A stretch of 64,000 bases of DNA. Origin: Vibrio sp. ED004. GTDB lineage: Bacteria; Pseudomonadota; Gammaproteobacteria; Enterobacterales; Vibrionaceae. How positions within the stretch are numbered: the stretch's first letter is position 1; the number at the start of each line of letters is the position of its first letter. A program made the position numbers and the translations under genes. The notes under the pieces were generated by a model. It had not been told where the DNA came from. It searched no databases and saw nothing but the letters and a program-made list of their open reading frames with translations. Below are positions 26,767-35,564 of the stretch, piece after piece. The stretch lies in assembly GCF_023206395.1 (NCBI RefSeq), contig NZ_CP066149.1, positions 62,001-126,000 of the forward strand. Reading direction: 5' to 3'.

Positions 26767-26871
26767 TTAAGCCTCTGCGTCGTGGGCTTCACTGTCTGTG
26801 ATTTCTGACTCAGTAACACTTTTAAGTAAATACCGTATAGGCTGACTGACTATGGTTTTCATCAGCGACAT
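26767..26871 (-). CDS. Candidate 34-residue acidic small ORF overlapping the orphan gene
   Basis: In a different frame from the orphan gene, an ATG at 26871 (MSLMK start) with a GAAGAG element seven bases upstream opens a 34-codon frame ending at TAA 26767. Its first half would be basic and slightly hydrophobic, and its last half is strongly acidic (T-E-S-E-I-T-D-S-E-A). The stop lies before the terminator, so it would be on the same mRNA. It might be a real small protein or the C-terminus of a frameshifted extension of the orphan protein. Confidence is low. Confidence 0.3.
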   Translation of the reverse strand: MSLMKTIVSQPIRYLLKSVTESEITDSEAHDAEA

Positions 26872-27463
26872 TACGAAGCTCTTCTTGATTGGTTACTACT
26901 GCACCAATTGTACCTTGTAGTGCATCTTTTAGACCTTTCGCACCTTTTATCTTATACATTGATATCGCATTTCGAAGGCGCTCTACCTCCTCTAATAACG
27001 CAAGTCGCAACGCGTCTGGTAAATCGGAGGAATACACAGTGTCGAATAATGTTTCGATTTTTTCGATTATGTTTTTTAGCTCTTCTTCAGAAAGGCTGTC
27101 TTCAGCATAAAAGCTCGAAAGTTCTTCTGCACAAAATTGCAACCTTATTAACGCTTCGTCAGACAAGTGAACTTTTACATTGCTCCAACTCGATGCCAGG
27201 TTAAGAGGAATCAAAGCCCTTTCGACACGACTAAACGAACTTAGATATAAATCGTGATTTAGACCCTCTTTCATTTTAATTAAAGATTGGATCTGGTGAG
27301 TCAAGGAATACAACTCCACAACTGCTTTGGTTACTTCAGCATCATTTGGTTCGACGTTTAGCGCATAAGCCCAAACATCTCTTACTGATTTTTTGTCAGA
27401 CTGTTCTTTCGCCGTTGCTAATATTTTATACAACCTACCTGCTGGATTTGTTTCATCAATCAA
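26822..27463 (-). CDS. Orphan helical protein with TTG start
   Basis: The frame is 213 residues and starts with TTG at 27463, 9 bases behind a strong AAGGAG site. No ATG occurs in this frame before residue 66. The product is soluble, mostly helical and acidic, with a heptad-like segment around residues 110-170. I recognise no family. The coding end overlaps a 34-codon small ORF and a terminator follows. A 12-bp inverted repeat stands upstream of the start at 27496-27539. The unusual start and isolation suggest an accessory gene, perhaps gained by transfer. Confidence 0.65.
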   Translation of the reverse strand: MIDETNPAGRLYKILATAKEQSDKKSVRDVWAYALNVEPNDAEVTKAVVELYSLTHQIQSLIKMKEGLNHDLYLSSFSRVERALIPLNLASSWSNVKVHLSDEALIRLQFCAEELSSFYAEDSLSEEELKNIIEKIETLFDTVYSSDLPDALRLALLEEVERLRNAISMYKIKGAKGLKDALQGTIGAVVTNQEELRNVADENHSQSAYTVFT

Positions 27464-27495
27464 CTTTAATATCTCCTTTGAGGCTCAACAGCTAT

Positions 27496-27539
27496 TAGAC
27501 AGAAAAAATCTGTATCTAAATGCAGCGTTTTTCTGTCTA
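27496..27539. repeat. Inverted repeat (12-bp arms) in the leader of the orphan gene
   Basis: TAGACAGAAAAA and TTTTTCTGTCTA are perfect complements about 20 bases apart. The structure lies 33-76 bases upstream of the TTG start on the minus strand and could be a leader hairpin or operator. Confidence 0.65.
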
Positions 27540-28084
27540 GTTTCTTATGCTGCCTATCTTAAGCGACTTACTTTATTTATAACAATGACTTATCGTTCTT
27601 GATTTGTCATTGAGCAACAAAGCGTAGGTTTTTTCTTTCTGATAGGATCAAATGAAGAAAACTTGATAACTTTTATGACTGATATTGTTAAGGTAAGTTT
27701 ACTATTGATAATAAAGATAATATTTCCACTTCCAAAAACCTGCTTATTTACTCATTTGTAGTTAAGGTAAAAACAGAGAAATATCGAGATTAACTTAGAT
27801 ACTTTCATTCTATAAATTAAAACAAAGCGGATTTTAATAACTCCCTGCCCTTCATATATTTACGATAAATAATAAAGTTGGATTTTATAAAAACAATTTG
27901 ATCGATAAGGATTTTTGTAAACTTTGAATTACATACTCTAAAATTTAATCTCTAATCAAAACTTGTCATAAGCCGAAATGCTCTTCCAATCTTGATTCGC
28001 AACACATGGCATTAGTGTGTTGCATATAGACTTCCTATAAAGCCGTTGGGAAGAAGGAGTTTATATTAAAATCAGGAACGAAAA
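27540..28084. other. Intergenic region upstream of the M4 protease
   Basis: About 545 bases, AT-rich, no plausible ORF. It includes a 7-bp perfect inverted repeat CAACACA-9-TGTGTTG at 28000-28022, about 60 bases before the protease start, which could be a regulator site. No recognisable LuxR/HapR palindrome was found. Confidence 0.5.
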
Positions 28085-29908
28085 ATGAACCAACAACGTC
28101 AACTAAGCTGGAAAATAGCAGCTATTCTAGGTACATCTTTTGGCTTTAATGCACACGCTGCAGAAATGGTCAGAATCGATAACGATACACTGCTACAACA
28201 AAGCCTCATCGCGCAGTCGAAGAGTGTTGCCCCACTAGAATTAGGTTTTTCTGAAGTAAAACGGGTGGTATTGCCCAATGGGAAAACGAAAGTCCGCTAT
28301 CAACAAACTCACCTAGGTTTACCCGTCTTTGATACCTCCGTTGTCGCCACCCTTTCTAAGAACCAACCCACTCAGGTATTCGGTTCAATGGCACAAGGCA
28401 TCAGTGGAGACCTGTCCAGCATCGCGCCAAAGCTGAATCAGGAACAAGCGATTGAAGCTGCGATTTCCTCTCACCGCACGTTTACTGTCGGCAAAAAGTC
28501 GATTGAAAACAAAAATGCAAAACTCATGGTGAGACTGGACGAGAACCAAACCGCGCAAATGGTGTATCTGGTCGATTTCTTTATCGCTTCCTCTTATCCA
28601 GAGCGCCCTTTTTACTTTATTGATGCCATGACTGGCGAGGTAATCCAAAAATGGAATGGTTTAAACCACGCTAAATCGTCTGGTACTGGCCCCGGTGGTA
28701 ATCTCAAAACCACTCGATATGAATATGGCAGTGACTTCCCTAGCTTTTCCATCGACAAAACAGGCACGACGTGTAAGTTAGAAAACGATTCAGTTAAGAC
28801 GGTCAACTTGAACCACGGAACATCTGGCAGCACCGCCTACAGTTACAACTGTGCCGATGGAACCAACTACACCGATCATAAATACATTAACGGTGCTTAC
28901 TCGCCTCTTAACGATGCGCACTACTTCGGTAATGTCGTGTTTGATATGTACAAAGAGTGGATGAACACCTCGCCGTTAACTTTCCAGCTGACCATGCGTG
29001 TTCACTACAGCTCGAATTACGAGAATGCGTTTTGGAATGGTTCATCAATGACCTTTGGCGATGGTGGCAGCACCTTCTATCCATTGGTCGATATTAACGT
29101 GAGTGCTCACGAAGTCAGCCACGGGTTCACAGAGCAAAACTCTGGTCTTGTGTACCGAAACATGTCGGGCGGTATTAACGAAGCCTTCTCCGATATTGCA
29201 GGCGAAGCGGCAGAATACTATCTGCGTGGCAATGTGGATTGGATTGTCGGTAGCGACATATTCAAATCGGAAGGTGGCTTGCGTTACTTTGATCAACCTT
29301 CAAAAGATGGCCGCTCGATTGACCATGCCTCTCAATACTACGATGGTTTGAACGTTCACTTGTCTAGCGGTGTTTATAACCGCGCCTTTTACCTTTTAGC
29401 GAACAAGTCGGGTTGGGATGTACGTAAAGGCTTTGAAATATTCACAGTCGCAAACCAACTGTATTGGACGGCAAACAGTACCTTTGATGCCGGTGCGTGT
29501 GGCGTTGCGAAAGCCGCAGCAGACATGGGCTATGTGGTTACCGATGTTGAAGATGCATTTAACACTGTAGGCGTGAATGCAAGCTGTGGTGTCACACCGC
29601 CAACTGGCAATGTATTAACGAAAGGCACACCGATTGCGAACCTAAGCGGGAATCAATCCTCAGAGAGCTTCTACACCTTCACTGTGGATTCTGCATCAAG
29701 CGTGACGGTTTCAATGTCTGGCGGTTCAGGCGATGCCGACCTTTACGTGAAATCGGGCAGCAAGCCAACCACTTCGAGTTACGACTGTCGCCCCTATCGC
29801 GCTGGCAACAATGAACAGTGCAGTGTGAGCGCGCAACCGGGCGTGACTTATCATGTGTTACTTCGCGGGTACTCGAACTACTCTGGCCTAACGTTGCGTT
29901 TAGATTGA
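28085..29908 (+). CDS. Secreted M4 zinc metalloprotease, vibriolysin-like, with PPC domain
   Basis: A 607-residue precursor. The ATG at 28085 has an AGGAA site. Domains: signal peptide (to about 26, AHA-A), FTP and PepSY-type propeptide (about 30-195), catalytic domain (200-500) with H342-E343-x-x-H346 and the third zinc ligand E366 (G-G-I-N-E-A-F-S-D) at the spacing seen in thermolysin, and a C-terminal PPC domain (about 515-607) that is usually removed after secretion. Related enzymes are the major extracellular proteases of Vibrio, often quorum-regulated. It is adjacent to an outward hairpin and a LysR gene on the opposite strand. Confidence 0.9.
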   Translation: MNQQRQLSWKIAAILGTSFGFNAHAAEMVRIDNDTLLQQSLIAQSKSVAPLELGFSEVKRVVLPNGKTKVRYQQTHLGLPVFDTSVVATLSKNQPTQVFGSMAQGISGDLSSIAPKLNQEQAIEAAISSHRTFTVGKKSIENKNAKLMVRLDENQTAQMVYLVDFFIASSYPERPFYFIDAMTGEVIQKWNGLNHAKSSGTGPGGNLKTTRYEYGSDFPSFSIDKTGTTCKLENDSVKTVNLNHGTSGSTAYSYNCADGTNYTDHKYINGAYSPLNDAHYFGNVVFDMYKEWMNTSPLTFQLTMRVHYSSNYENAFWNGSSMTFGDGGSTFYPLVDINVSAHEVSHGFTEQNSGLVYRNMSGGINEAFSDIAGEAAEYYLRGNVDWIVGSDIFKSEGGLRYFDQPSKDGRSIDHASQYYDGLNVHLSSGVYNRAFYLLANKSGWDVRKGFEIFTVANQLYWTANSTFDAGACGVAKAAADMGYVVTDVEDAFNTVGVNASCGVTPPTGNVLTKGTPIANLSGNQSSESFYTFTVDSASSVTVSMSGGSGDADLYVKSGSKPTTSSYDCRPYRAGNNEQCSVSAQPGVTYHVLLRGYSNYSGLTLRLD

Positions 29909-29945
29909 GTTAAAACTTAGCGCTTAAGGTAGCAACCAATAACAA

Positions 29946-29967
29946 AGCCTACTCACATGAGTAGGCT
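29946..29967. terminator. Hairpin between the convergent protease and LysR genes
   Basis: A perfect 10-bp palindromic stem AGCCTACTCA with a 2-base centre. The minus-strand side is followed by TTTGTTATT and the plus-strand side by GGATTGC, so termination would be better for the LysR gene. Confidence 0.5.
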
Positions 29968-30012
29968 GGATTGCTTCAGAGGCTTGGACAACCCATTAAG
30001 ATGCCAAATTGA

Positions 30013-30912
30013 TCACGCAGACAGTTTTAAGATCTCACTGGTAAACAGTTCTCTTAGCCATCGGTTTACGATGTCGTCATTGCGGTTGCTGTGCCAATAC
30101 ACACTCAATGATGGCTTGGTGTATTCGAATGGCAGTTCAAACATCTTTATTTTTTCTTCATCGAAGTACGCTTTCGCCACACTTTTGGGGAAGGTGGCGA
30201 TCCAATCACTGTTGTAGATGGTCTCAGAGAAATCAGCGATCGAATTCAGCTTTCTTGCTACTTTTCGCTCTGAAAAGACAGGGCTGTGAAACTCGGAGAG
30301 TTGGTTCACTCGGTAGTTATCATGCGTGAGCGTTACATGCTTTTCTGAAAGGTATCGCTCTAAGCTGACTTGCTCGTCGATATTAGAGTGGTTTTGGCTG
30401 CACACGATACACAACTCATCGCTCCATACCTCTTGGCTTAATAAGGTTGGATGTGCGCTGGTTAAGTCGACAACAAGGTCGATCTTTTTCTCTCGAATGT
30501 CGGTCGCCATATCTTCTTTGATGTTCACGATTTCTATCACGCAGTCTGGCGCTTCTTTCTGAATCCTATCCAGAACTTGCGGCAGCGTCACACTGCTTGA
30601 AATGCTCATCGCGGCGATTCTAAATGTGTAACTGCACTCTTTGGGTTCAAAGTCGTGCGTTTCAGGTAACGAATGAGAGACAAGTTTGTGCGCTTGCTTA
30701 AAGATTGGGTACAAATCGTTAGCAACAGGCGTCGGTTCAAGCGTGTACGATTTTCTAACGAAGAGCAGATCGCGATACTCGTCTCGAAGCTGCTTCAAGT
30801 GAGCACTGAGGCTGGGTTGTGAGATGTTGAGTCGCTCCGCTGCGTACGTTAAGTTTCCTTCTTCATATATCGCAATAAAGTAATAGATGAGGTTCAGATT
30901 AAATCGTTTCAT
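30013..30912 (-). CDS. LysR-family transcriptional regulator
   Basis: A 299-residue protein with an N-terminal winged helix-turn-helix (residues about 5-62: N-L-T-Y-A-A-E-R-L-N-I-S-Q-P-S-L-S-A-H-L-K) and a periplasmic-binding-protein-like effector domain (about 90-295). It is convergent with the protease gene and divergent from the DUF3332 lipoprotein gene. The usual target is a divergent neighbour, so the lipoprotein gene at 31235 is the first candidate. Effector unknown. Confidence 0.9.
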   Translation of the reverse strand: MKRFNLNLIYYFIAIYEEGNLTYAAERLNISQPSLSAHLKQLRDEYRDLLFVRKSYTLEPTPVANDLYPIFKQAHKLVSHSLPETHDFEPKECSYTFRIAAMSISSSVTLPQVLDRIQKEAPDCVIEIVNIKEDMATDIREKKIDLVVDLTSAHPTLLSQEVWSDELCIVCSQNHSNIDEQVSLERYLSEKHVTLTHDNYRVNQLSEFHSPVFSERKVARKLNSIADFSETIYNSDWIATFPKSVAKAYFDEEKIKMFELPFEYTKPSLSVYWHSNRNDDIVNRWLRELFTSEILKLSA

Positions 30913-31234
30913 TCGAGCTCTTTAGGCGGTCATTTATATGAATAAACGGAGAATTAATATCGTTTAACTTGTCCTCTATTATCCTGTTCAATTTCCATCA
31001 TTCAGTTATGGTCATGACAGTTCATTGTAAAAACACCAAGTACAAATAACACGAACTAGTACGGTAGGATCGAACGAAATAGCAAAGAAAACAAACAAAG
31101 CCAATAAGCAAGGTGTTGGTTTATATAGAGATATAGGATTTTCTGATATCAAGTATAGGCGTGGCGTTATATTAGAACACAGATGACTTTGACATAATTA
31201 TCCGTTCCTAAACAGACACGTGTAGAAATAGATA
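30913..31234. other. Divergent regulatory region, LysR / DUF3332 gene
   Basis: About 320 bases between two divergent starts. Interrupted LysR-type T-N11-A patterns are expected here, but I cannot single one out. No ORF or RNA is evident. Confidence 0.4.
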
Positions 31235-31783
31235 ATGATTAACCGATTTGCAAAACCGATAATAATCTCAATGAGCCTTGTGACCTTATTTGGTTGTGTG
31301 GGCAGCAATGCCGTAACCGGAAAACTAATGGAATTTAACGTAAAAGCCGTTGATAACCGTTACGCTCGTGGTGGCCTAAACATGTTACTTGCCCCTGCTT
31401 ACGGTATTACCGTTGCCGCCGATTACATCGTATTTAACTCACTGGAATTTTGGACGGGTAAGAACCCAATCAACAAAAAACCACACATCTTTGACACCAA
31501 AGTGGATACCTACATTGATGTTAATGACCAACTGGATGACAGCCTAACTGAAGCGCCGATCGACCCGCTGGCAAAGCATGTGATTGACCACAGTGAAATG
31601 AGAGTGATAAACGAAGACCAAATCGCAATTGAGCTAACTTACAACGACGGTTCTCACGCGACATTAACGGGCGAGCGCTTTGGCGATGAAGTTCACTACT
31701 CTATTGATAACCAAGTTATCGCTAAAACAAGCTTAGAAGAGATGCAAATGTACATGGCATCCGCAGAGCAATCACAAGGCTAA
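31235..31783 (+). CDS. DUF3332-type lipoprotein
   Basis: A 182-residue lipoprotein with a lipobox F-G-C near residue 21 and the hallmark stretch FNVKAVDNRYARGG, then A-D-Y-I-V-F-N-S-L-E-F-W-T-G-K-N-P-I. The family is widespread in Vibrio and of unknown function. The mature part has a basic middle and ends in a small beta-rich tail. Start ATG at 31235; no strong ribosome site is seen. A terminator follows about 90 bases downstream. Confidence 0.8.
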   Translation: MINRFAKPIIISMSLVTLFGCVGSNAVTGKLMEFNVKAVDNRYARGGLNMLLAPAYGITVAADYIVFNSLEFWTGKNPINKKPHIFDTKVDTYIDVNDQLDDSLTEAPIDPLAKHVIDHSEMRVINEDQIAIELTYNDGSHATLTGERFGDEVHYSIDNQVIAKTSLEEMQMYMASAEQSQG

Positions 31784-31873
31784 AGCGCTTAGATAACGCC
31801 GCTCTGTAATGAGATAATAGCGACACCAACAACAGTCAGTATTTATAAGCATTGACGTTCGCTTATAAACATA

Positions 31874-31904
31874 AAAGGGTTAGCCAAGCGCTAGCCCTTT
31901 TTCT
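31874..31904 (+). terminator. Terminator of the DUF3332 gene
   Basis: AAAGGGTTAGC and GCTAGCCCTTT pair with one wobble across a 5-base loop, followed by a T-run. Confidence 0.8.
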
Positions 31905-32208
31905 TATCTGCCCTATACAAGCCAACAAATACCCTCATACCTAAGCGCACTCTTTTGAACCTACAGACCTATATACTCAGCCTATACAGTTAATAATTTT
32001 GTTAATTAACTACTGATTGGTTTATAAATTTGGATATATCAAGTCGTTACACACTTAATATTTTATAAATTACTTAAATTGAGATCCTGTGCTGCACAAC
32101 GAAATAAAAATCAACTGTCTAACTTTTAAACACATTCACCTTGCTGATAGGTTAATCATTATAGGGCAAATGCTCTATTAATGATAAAAATTAAAATAAG
32201 GATTATTT
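31905..32208. other. Intergenic region upstream of the DUF3103-like gene
   Basis: About 300 AT-rich bases with no ORF that I trust. It carries the promoter of the 32209 gene. No operator palindrome was recognised. Confidence 0.4.
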
Positions 32209-33435
32209 ATGAGACCATCTTTCTCAATCAGTATGGTGCTTGCAACAACAGTGGTTGGCTTCCAGTCCTATGCAAACAATATCGACACGACAGACGCACG
32301 CTCTCTTTCAGAGAACTCCTCAGCACAAAAGCAAACTTTGGCGTTGCAAATCAGTGCCCGCTACTCGGATCTTGAGCTTTCTTTAAAAGATCAGATAACA
32401 GAAAAGCAGCTGTCTACGCCGATAGACAGGCTTAACTCAGACAAGCCCTACTCCGCGTTTTCAAACAAAATGCAGAAAGCCGACCTTAGTTACCGCAAGA
32501 TGAAAGGGATCAACGAATTCAGTGACTCGCTGTTAGAAATTCGCATAGCCGATGAAGCGATGATTGAAGCTTGGAAGAATGGTGAAAGCCCACTGTTTGC
32601 TTACGAGCCCTCTGGTGACGATTCAAATTGGCAATACATCGAAGCGTACGATGTGTATGGTCAAGTTCATGAGTTAGATGTGTACCAAATGCCTGACGTT
32701 CCTGTGTTTGTTATTGATAGCAACGGATCAGAAGAACTCAAAGCAGGCTTAATGGCGATGCAGGCCGAGATGAACAAGCTGGGTACTGCAACACAAATCA
32801 ATTCCGATTCCAAAACCACCAGCGACAGTGAAGCGAGTAAAAACAGTAAGGTTCAGAAGCAAACCTTTATGGGCAAAGCTCAACGCTCGATGGCGATGTC
32901 TGAACCTGAACCATTGAACACCACACAGTTAACGAAAATCCGTTTGGCTGTCGACCAAGAACCGTGGATCTCTGGCAAAGCTGAAATCTATGCCATTGTG
33001 ACGGGTGTCGATTCAAGTCGTTTAGAGCCACAAATTGATCTCGTTGAGATGCCTTATCTGGACTATGACAAACAGACGTATTACCCAAATCAAACCGTGA
33101 TCTTCTGGCCTCGTTACCGTTGGGGCGCTGCCGATATGATTTTGATGGAGCACGATGACGGCACCGATTACAAAGCGTTAGCCAAGTTGCTGGTTGAAGC
33201 CGCAGAAGAGATATTGAAGATGATTCCTGACCCAGAAGTTCAAGGGTATGCGATCATTGCTCAGATCACAGGTAAGATCATTGATGTGATTCCTGAAGGC
33301 GTATTAGTGAATGACGATGACTTCGTAGACGTGTACTACACCTTAATGCAAAACACCCCTTACGTTGATCGCCCGGGCGCAGGCGGAAATGCCGTTGCTT
33401 CGTTCGCCCCTGTCACGATTTCACCAACAGAGTAA
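32209..33435 (+). CDS. Secreted DUF3103-like protein
   Basis: A 408-residue product with a signal peptide (cleavage near Y-A-N around residue 22). The mature protein begins with K-Q-T-L-A-L-Q-I-S-A-R-Y and continues with a strand-rich middle and a C-terminal stretch V-Y-Y-T-L-M-Q-N-T-P-Y that I associate with DUF3103 (Vibrio secreted proteins). The family call is tentative. No catalytic motif is evident. A weak AAGGATT site precedes the ATG. Confidence 0.65.
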   Translation: MRPSFSISMVLATTVVGFQSYANNIDTTDARSLSENSSAQKQTLALQISARYSDLELSLKDQITEKQLSTPIDRLNSDKPYSAFSNKMQKADLSYRKMKGINEFSDSLLEIRIADEAMIEAWKNGESPLFAYEPSGDDSNWQYIEAYDVYGQVHELDVYQMPDVPVFVIDSNGSEELKAGLMAMQAEMNKLGTATQINSDSKTTSDSEASKNSKVQKQTFMGKAQRSMAMSEPEPLNTTQLTKIRLAVDQEPWISGKAEIYAIVTGVDSSRLEPQIDLVEMPYLDYDKQTYYPNQTVIFWPRYRWGAADMILMEHDDGTDYKALAKLLVEAAEEILKMIPDPEVQGYAIIAQITGKIIDVIPEGVLVNDDDFVDVYYTLMQNTPYVDRPGAGGNAVASFAPVTISPTE

Positions 33436-33450
33436 ATCGTTTCTTATTTA

Positions 33451-33480
33451 GTTAGGGCTTAATCGTTAGGCCCTAACTCT
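33451..33480 (+). terminator. Terminator of the DUF3103-like gene
   Basis: GTTAGGGC/GCCCTAAC arms with an 11-base loop followed by TCTTC. The T-run is short. Confidence 0.65.
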
Positions 33481-33527
33481 TCATTATCAAAGGTAAGTAA
33501 AACATAAGAGGCGTACTGAGAAGCTGA

Positions 33528-33845
33528 TTACAGGGAGTAATCAAACACAATGATATCGTCTAGAAGTGGACGAAACACATCTTTCAGCACATCATGCTCT
33601 GGGTGTGGAAGGTAGTTCTGACGGCCTGCTTCATCAGCGAACGTCATTAGCACCGAATGGGTATAACCTTGATTCTTGTTTTCTGGGCTGTCATTTAGCC
33701 CCCACTCGACTGAAGTTACGCCTTCAACCTTGCTTGGCATCGCTTCAAACAGTCCTTTCAGCTTCTCTATTTCAGAAACTTCTGCATCTTGTTTAAACTT
33801 AATCAGCAAAATATGACGAATCATTCCCGTTTCTTTTCGATTCAT
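33528..33845 (-). CDS. Dabb-family (stress-responsive A/B barrel) protein
   Basis: The ATG at 33845 has an AAAGGA site and gives 105 residues. The ATG seven codons later is an alternative. The sequence M-I-R-H-I-L-L-I-K-F-K near the start, then G-V-T-S-V-E-W-G and H-S-V-L-M-T-F-A-D-E near 55-85, followed by H-P-E-H-D-V-L, is the Dabb pattern. These are small dimeric ferredoxin-like proteins, some acting in stress responses or as polyketide cyclases. Substrate unknown. Confidence 0.85.
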   Translation of the reverse strand: MNRKETGMIRHILLIKFKQDAEVSEIEKLKGLFEAMPSKVEGVTSVEWGLNDSPENKNQGYTHSVLMTFADEAGRQNYLPHPEHDVLKDVFRPLLDDIIVFDYSL

Positions 33846-33992
33846 TGCTAGTCCTTTTCGAGTCTTCGTTTGCTTGTGTGTCATTCTTAGCCCACACCGA
33901 GGCGCAAGTTAACATTAATAGAAAGACAAAATGCCACAGGTTACAGATACAGCCAAGGCTAGATGACTGAGTTTTATAAAAGACTCTAAAAC

Positions 33993-34019
33993 GAAAAACG
34001 CTGCACCCGAAGGCACAGC
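33993..34019 (-). terminator. Terminator of the 34054-34293 gene
   Basis: GCTGTGCC/GGTGCAGC pair around a TTCG tetraloop, followed by TTTTT on the minus strand. Confidence 0.85.
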
Positions 34020-34053
34020 ATTTTCCATGGACATGGTAAGCACAGATTAAGCG

Positions 34054-34293
34054 TTAGTCACGGCGACCCGTTAATTGAATAGCTTGGTCTTGATCAACGG
34101 TCTTTTGGAATTTTATTCCGCCATTGCTGGCGTCATTTCTTCCTTCAAGAGTAAGGTCCGACTCAACACGCTCTACATTTACCTGATTGCCTTGGCTCAT
34201 TGTCATATCAATGGTGCCTGTATAGGTTCCATCAGCCGCAAAAGCAGTATTCATTGAAATAGCCATCAAGCCTAGTGCGATTAACTTGTTCAT
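34054..34293 (-). CDS. Small secreted protein, hypothetical
   Basis: A 79-residue precursor with a signal peptide ending A-F-A-A near residue 20. The mature 59 residues are beta-like with repeated T-G-T-I and L-T-L-E-G patterns. An AGGGGTGA site precedes the ATG at 34293. It is monocistronic with its own terminator. Family not recognised. Confidence 0.65.
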   Translation of the reverse strand: MNKLIALGLMAISMNTAFAADGTYTGTIDMTMSQGNQVNVERVESDLTLEGRNDASNGGIKFQKTVDQDQAIQLTGRRD

Positions 34294-34596
34294 ACATCAC
34301 CCCTCGTTATTTTTAATATTATGTTCGTTTAGTTACTGTGTTTCTTTGTTGAGGTAACTTTAACAACCGGATGCAGGCCATTCGAGGAAAAGCAAGATTT
34401 ACAAAATGGAAACTTGCCCTAGAAATCAACGAAATAGTTCACATCTTGACGTTGTGCTGTCTTAAAACTTAGAACTCATGACTATGATATTAGAGTCAGA
34501 TGCTTTTACGTTTCTCTGTTGTCGCGCTTTTATGCTTTAACGCTGCATTCGCAACAAAGAATCGCATCGTAATCACCTAACCAATTCGGAGTGCTT
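34294..34596. other. Divergent region between small secreted gene and LysR gene
   Basis: About 300 bases; no ORF. The LysR regulator at 34597 may act here, but no T-N11-A palindrome is convincing. Confidence 0.4.
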
Positions 34597-35475
34597 GTGG
34601 ACATCAATCTCGATATTCAGAATATCTTGGTCATCAAACGTATGTATGAACTTCGCAATGTTGGTTTGGTTGCAGAGTCGCTAGGAAAAACCTCTGGGGC
34701 GATCAGCAAGAACCTATCGAAGCTAAAATTGCAGCTTGATGACCCCTTGTTTATTCAAACCAAACACGGGTTTGAGCCAACGACGTTTGTCGAAACCAAT
34801 ATCGAAAACTTTGAGCAGATACTCACGAGTGTCGAAGCCATCAAACACCAAGTGTTCACTCCTGAGACTTATCAGGGCGACATCAAAATTTACGCCAATA
34901 CCCTGTTTTGGGAACGCTACGGATCTAAGCTCTACTTTGCTCTCAGCCAAGAAGCACCACATACTCACTATTCCTTTGTGAGATGGGGAACCAATGTTAA
35001 AAACAGGCTCATCGACGGTGAGGATGCTGTCGCGGTTCACTACTTTGATGAAGGCTTGCCGCAATCCATTTCACAGAAGGAAATAGGTAAAGGCAAAGCG
35101 GTGTTTTTCGTTCGAAATGACCACGAAGCCCAGACCTTTGAGTCATTGGTTAACTACCCAATCATTCTGTTCAAGACTCCTGGGTGGAATGACAATAAAT
35201 ACCCAATTATCGACAGGCTCAGAAACGTCGGTTTCAACGTCACTCCAAAAGTTGAAGTCGACCACCCTGCGATGATCCACGATGTGGTGTTGAAGTCTGA
35301 CTATTTTGGTATCACCTTAGATGGCAGTGTGCCAGAAGGCTGTCGAAGCATTGATTTACCCGAGAAGCTGACTATCGGTGTCAGCTATGTGATGAGCTGT
35401 CGTCGTTCACAAAAAGACGCACCTGTGAACCAATGGCTTTTAAAGATCCTCAAATCCGTATTGCAAAACAAATAG
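34597..35475 (+). CDS. LysR-family transcriptional regulator
   Basis: Two GTG codons compete at 34591 and 34597. The second has a CGGAG site at suitable spacing. The 292-residue product has the LysR wHTH near residues 10-70 (K-T-S-G-A-I-S-K-N-L-S-K-L as recognition helix) and an effector domain. It is divergent from the small secreted protein gene and precedes an amidohydrolase gene on the other strand. It belongs to a more divergent LysR subgroup; the effector is unknown. Confidence 0.85.
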   Translation: MDINLDIQNILVIKRMYELRNVGLVAESLGKTSGAISKNLSKLKLQLDDPLFIQTKHGFEPTTFVETNIENFEQILTSVEAIKHQVFTPETYQGDIKIYANTLFWERYGSKLYFALSQEAPHTHYSFVRWGTNVKNRLIDGEDAVAVHYFDEGLPQSISQKEIGKGKAVFFVRNDHEAQTFESLVNYPIILFKTPGWNDNKYPIIDRLRNVGFNVTPKVEVDHPAMIHDVVLKSDYFGITLDGSVPEGCRSIDLPEKLTIGVSYVMSCRRSQKDAPVNQWLLKILKSVLQNK

Positions 35476-35491
35476 CCACGAACCAATAAGA

Positions 35492-35515
35492 GCCTGCTTC
35501 ATCAGTAGGCCCTTT
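35492..35515 (+). terminator. Terminator of the LysR gene
   Basis: GCCTGCT/AGTAGGC stem with a G-T pair, 5-base loop and a CCTTTGTTTA tail. Confidence 0.6.
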
Positions 35516-35564
35516 GTTTATTCGCGATTCGGCTGTTGATATCAACCGACAGCTATCGAGTTAC

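Noticed and set aside
27980..28030. LuxR/HapR binding site before the M4 protease
   Set aside because: The inverted repeat CAACACA-9-TGTGTTG does not match the known consensus.
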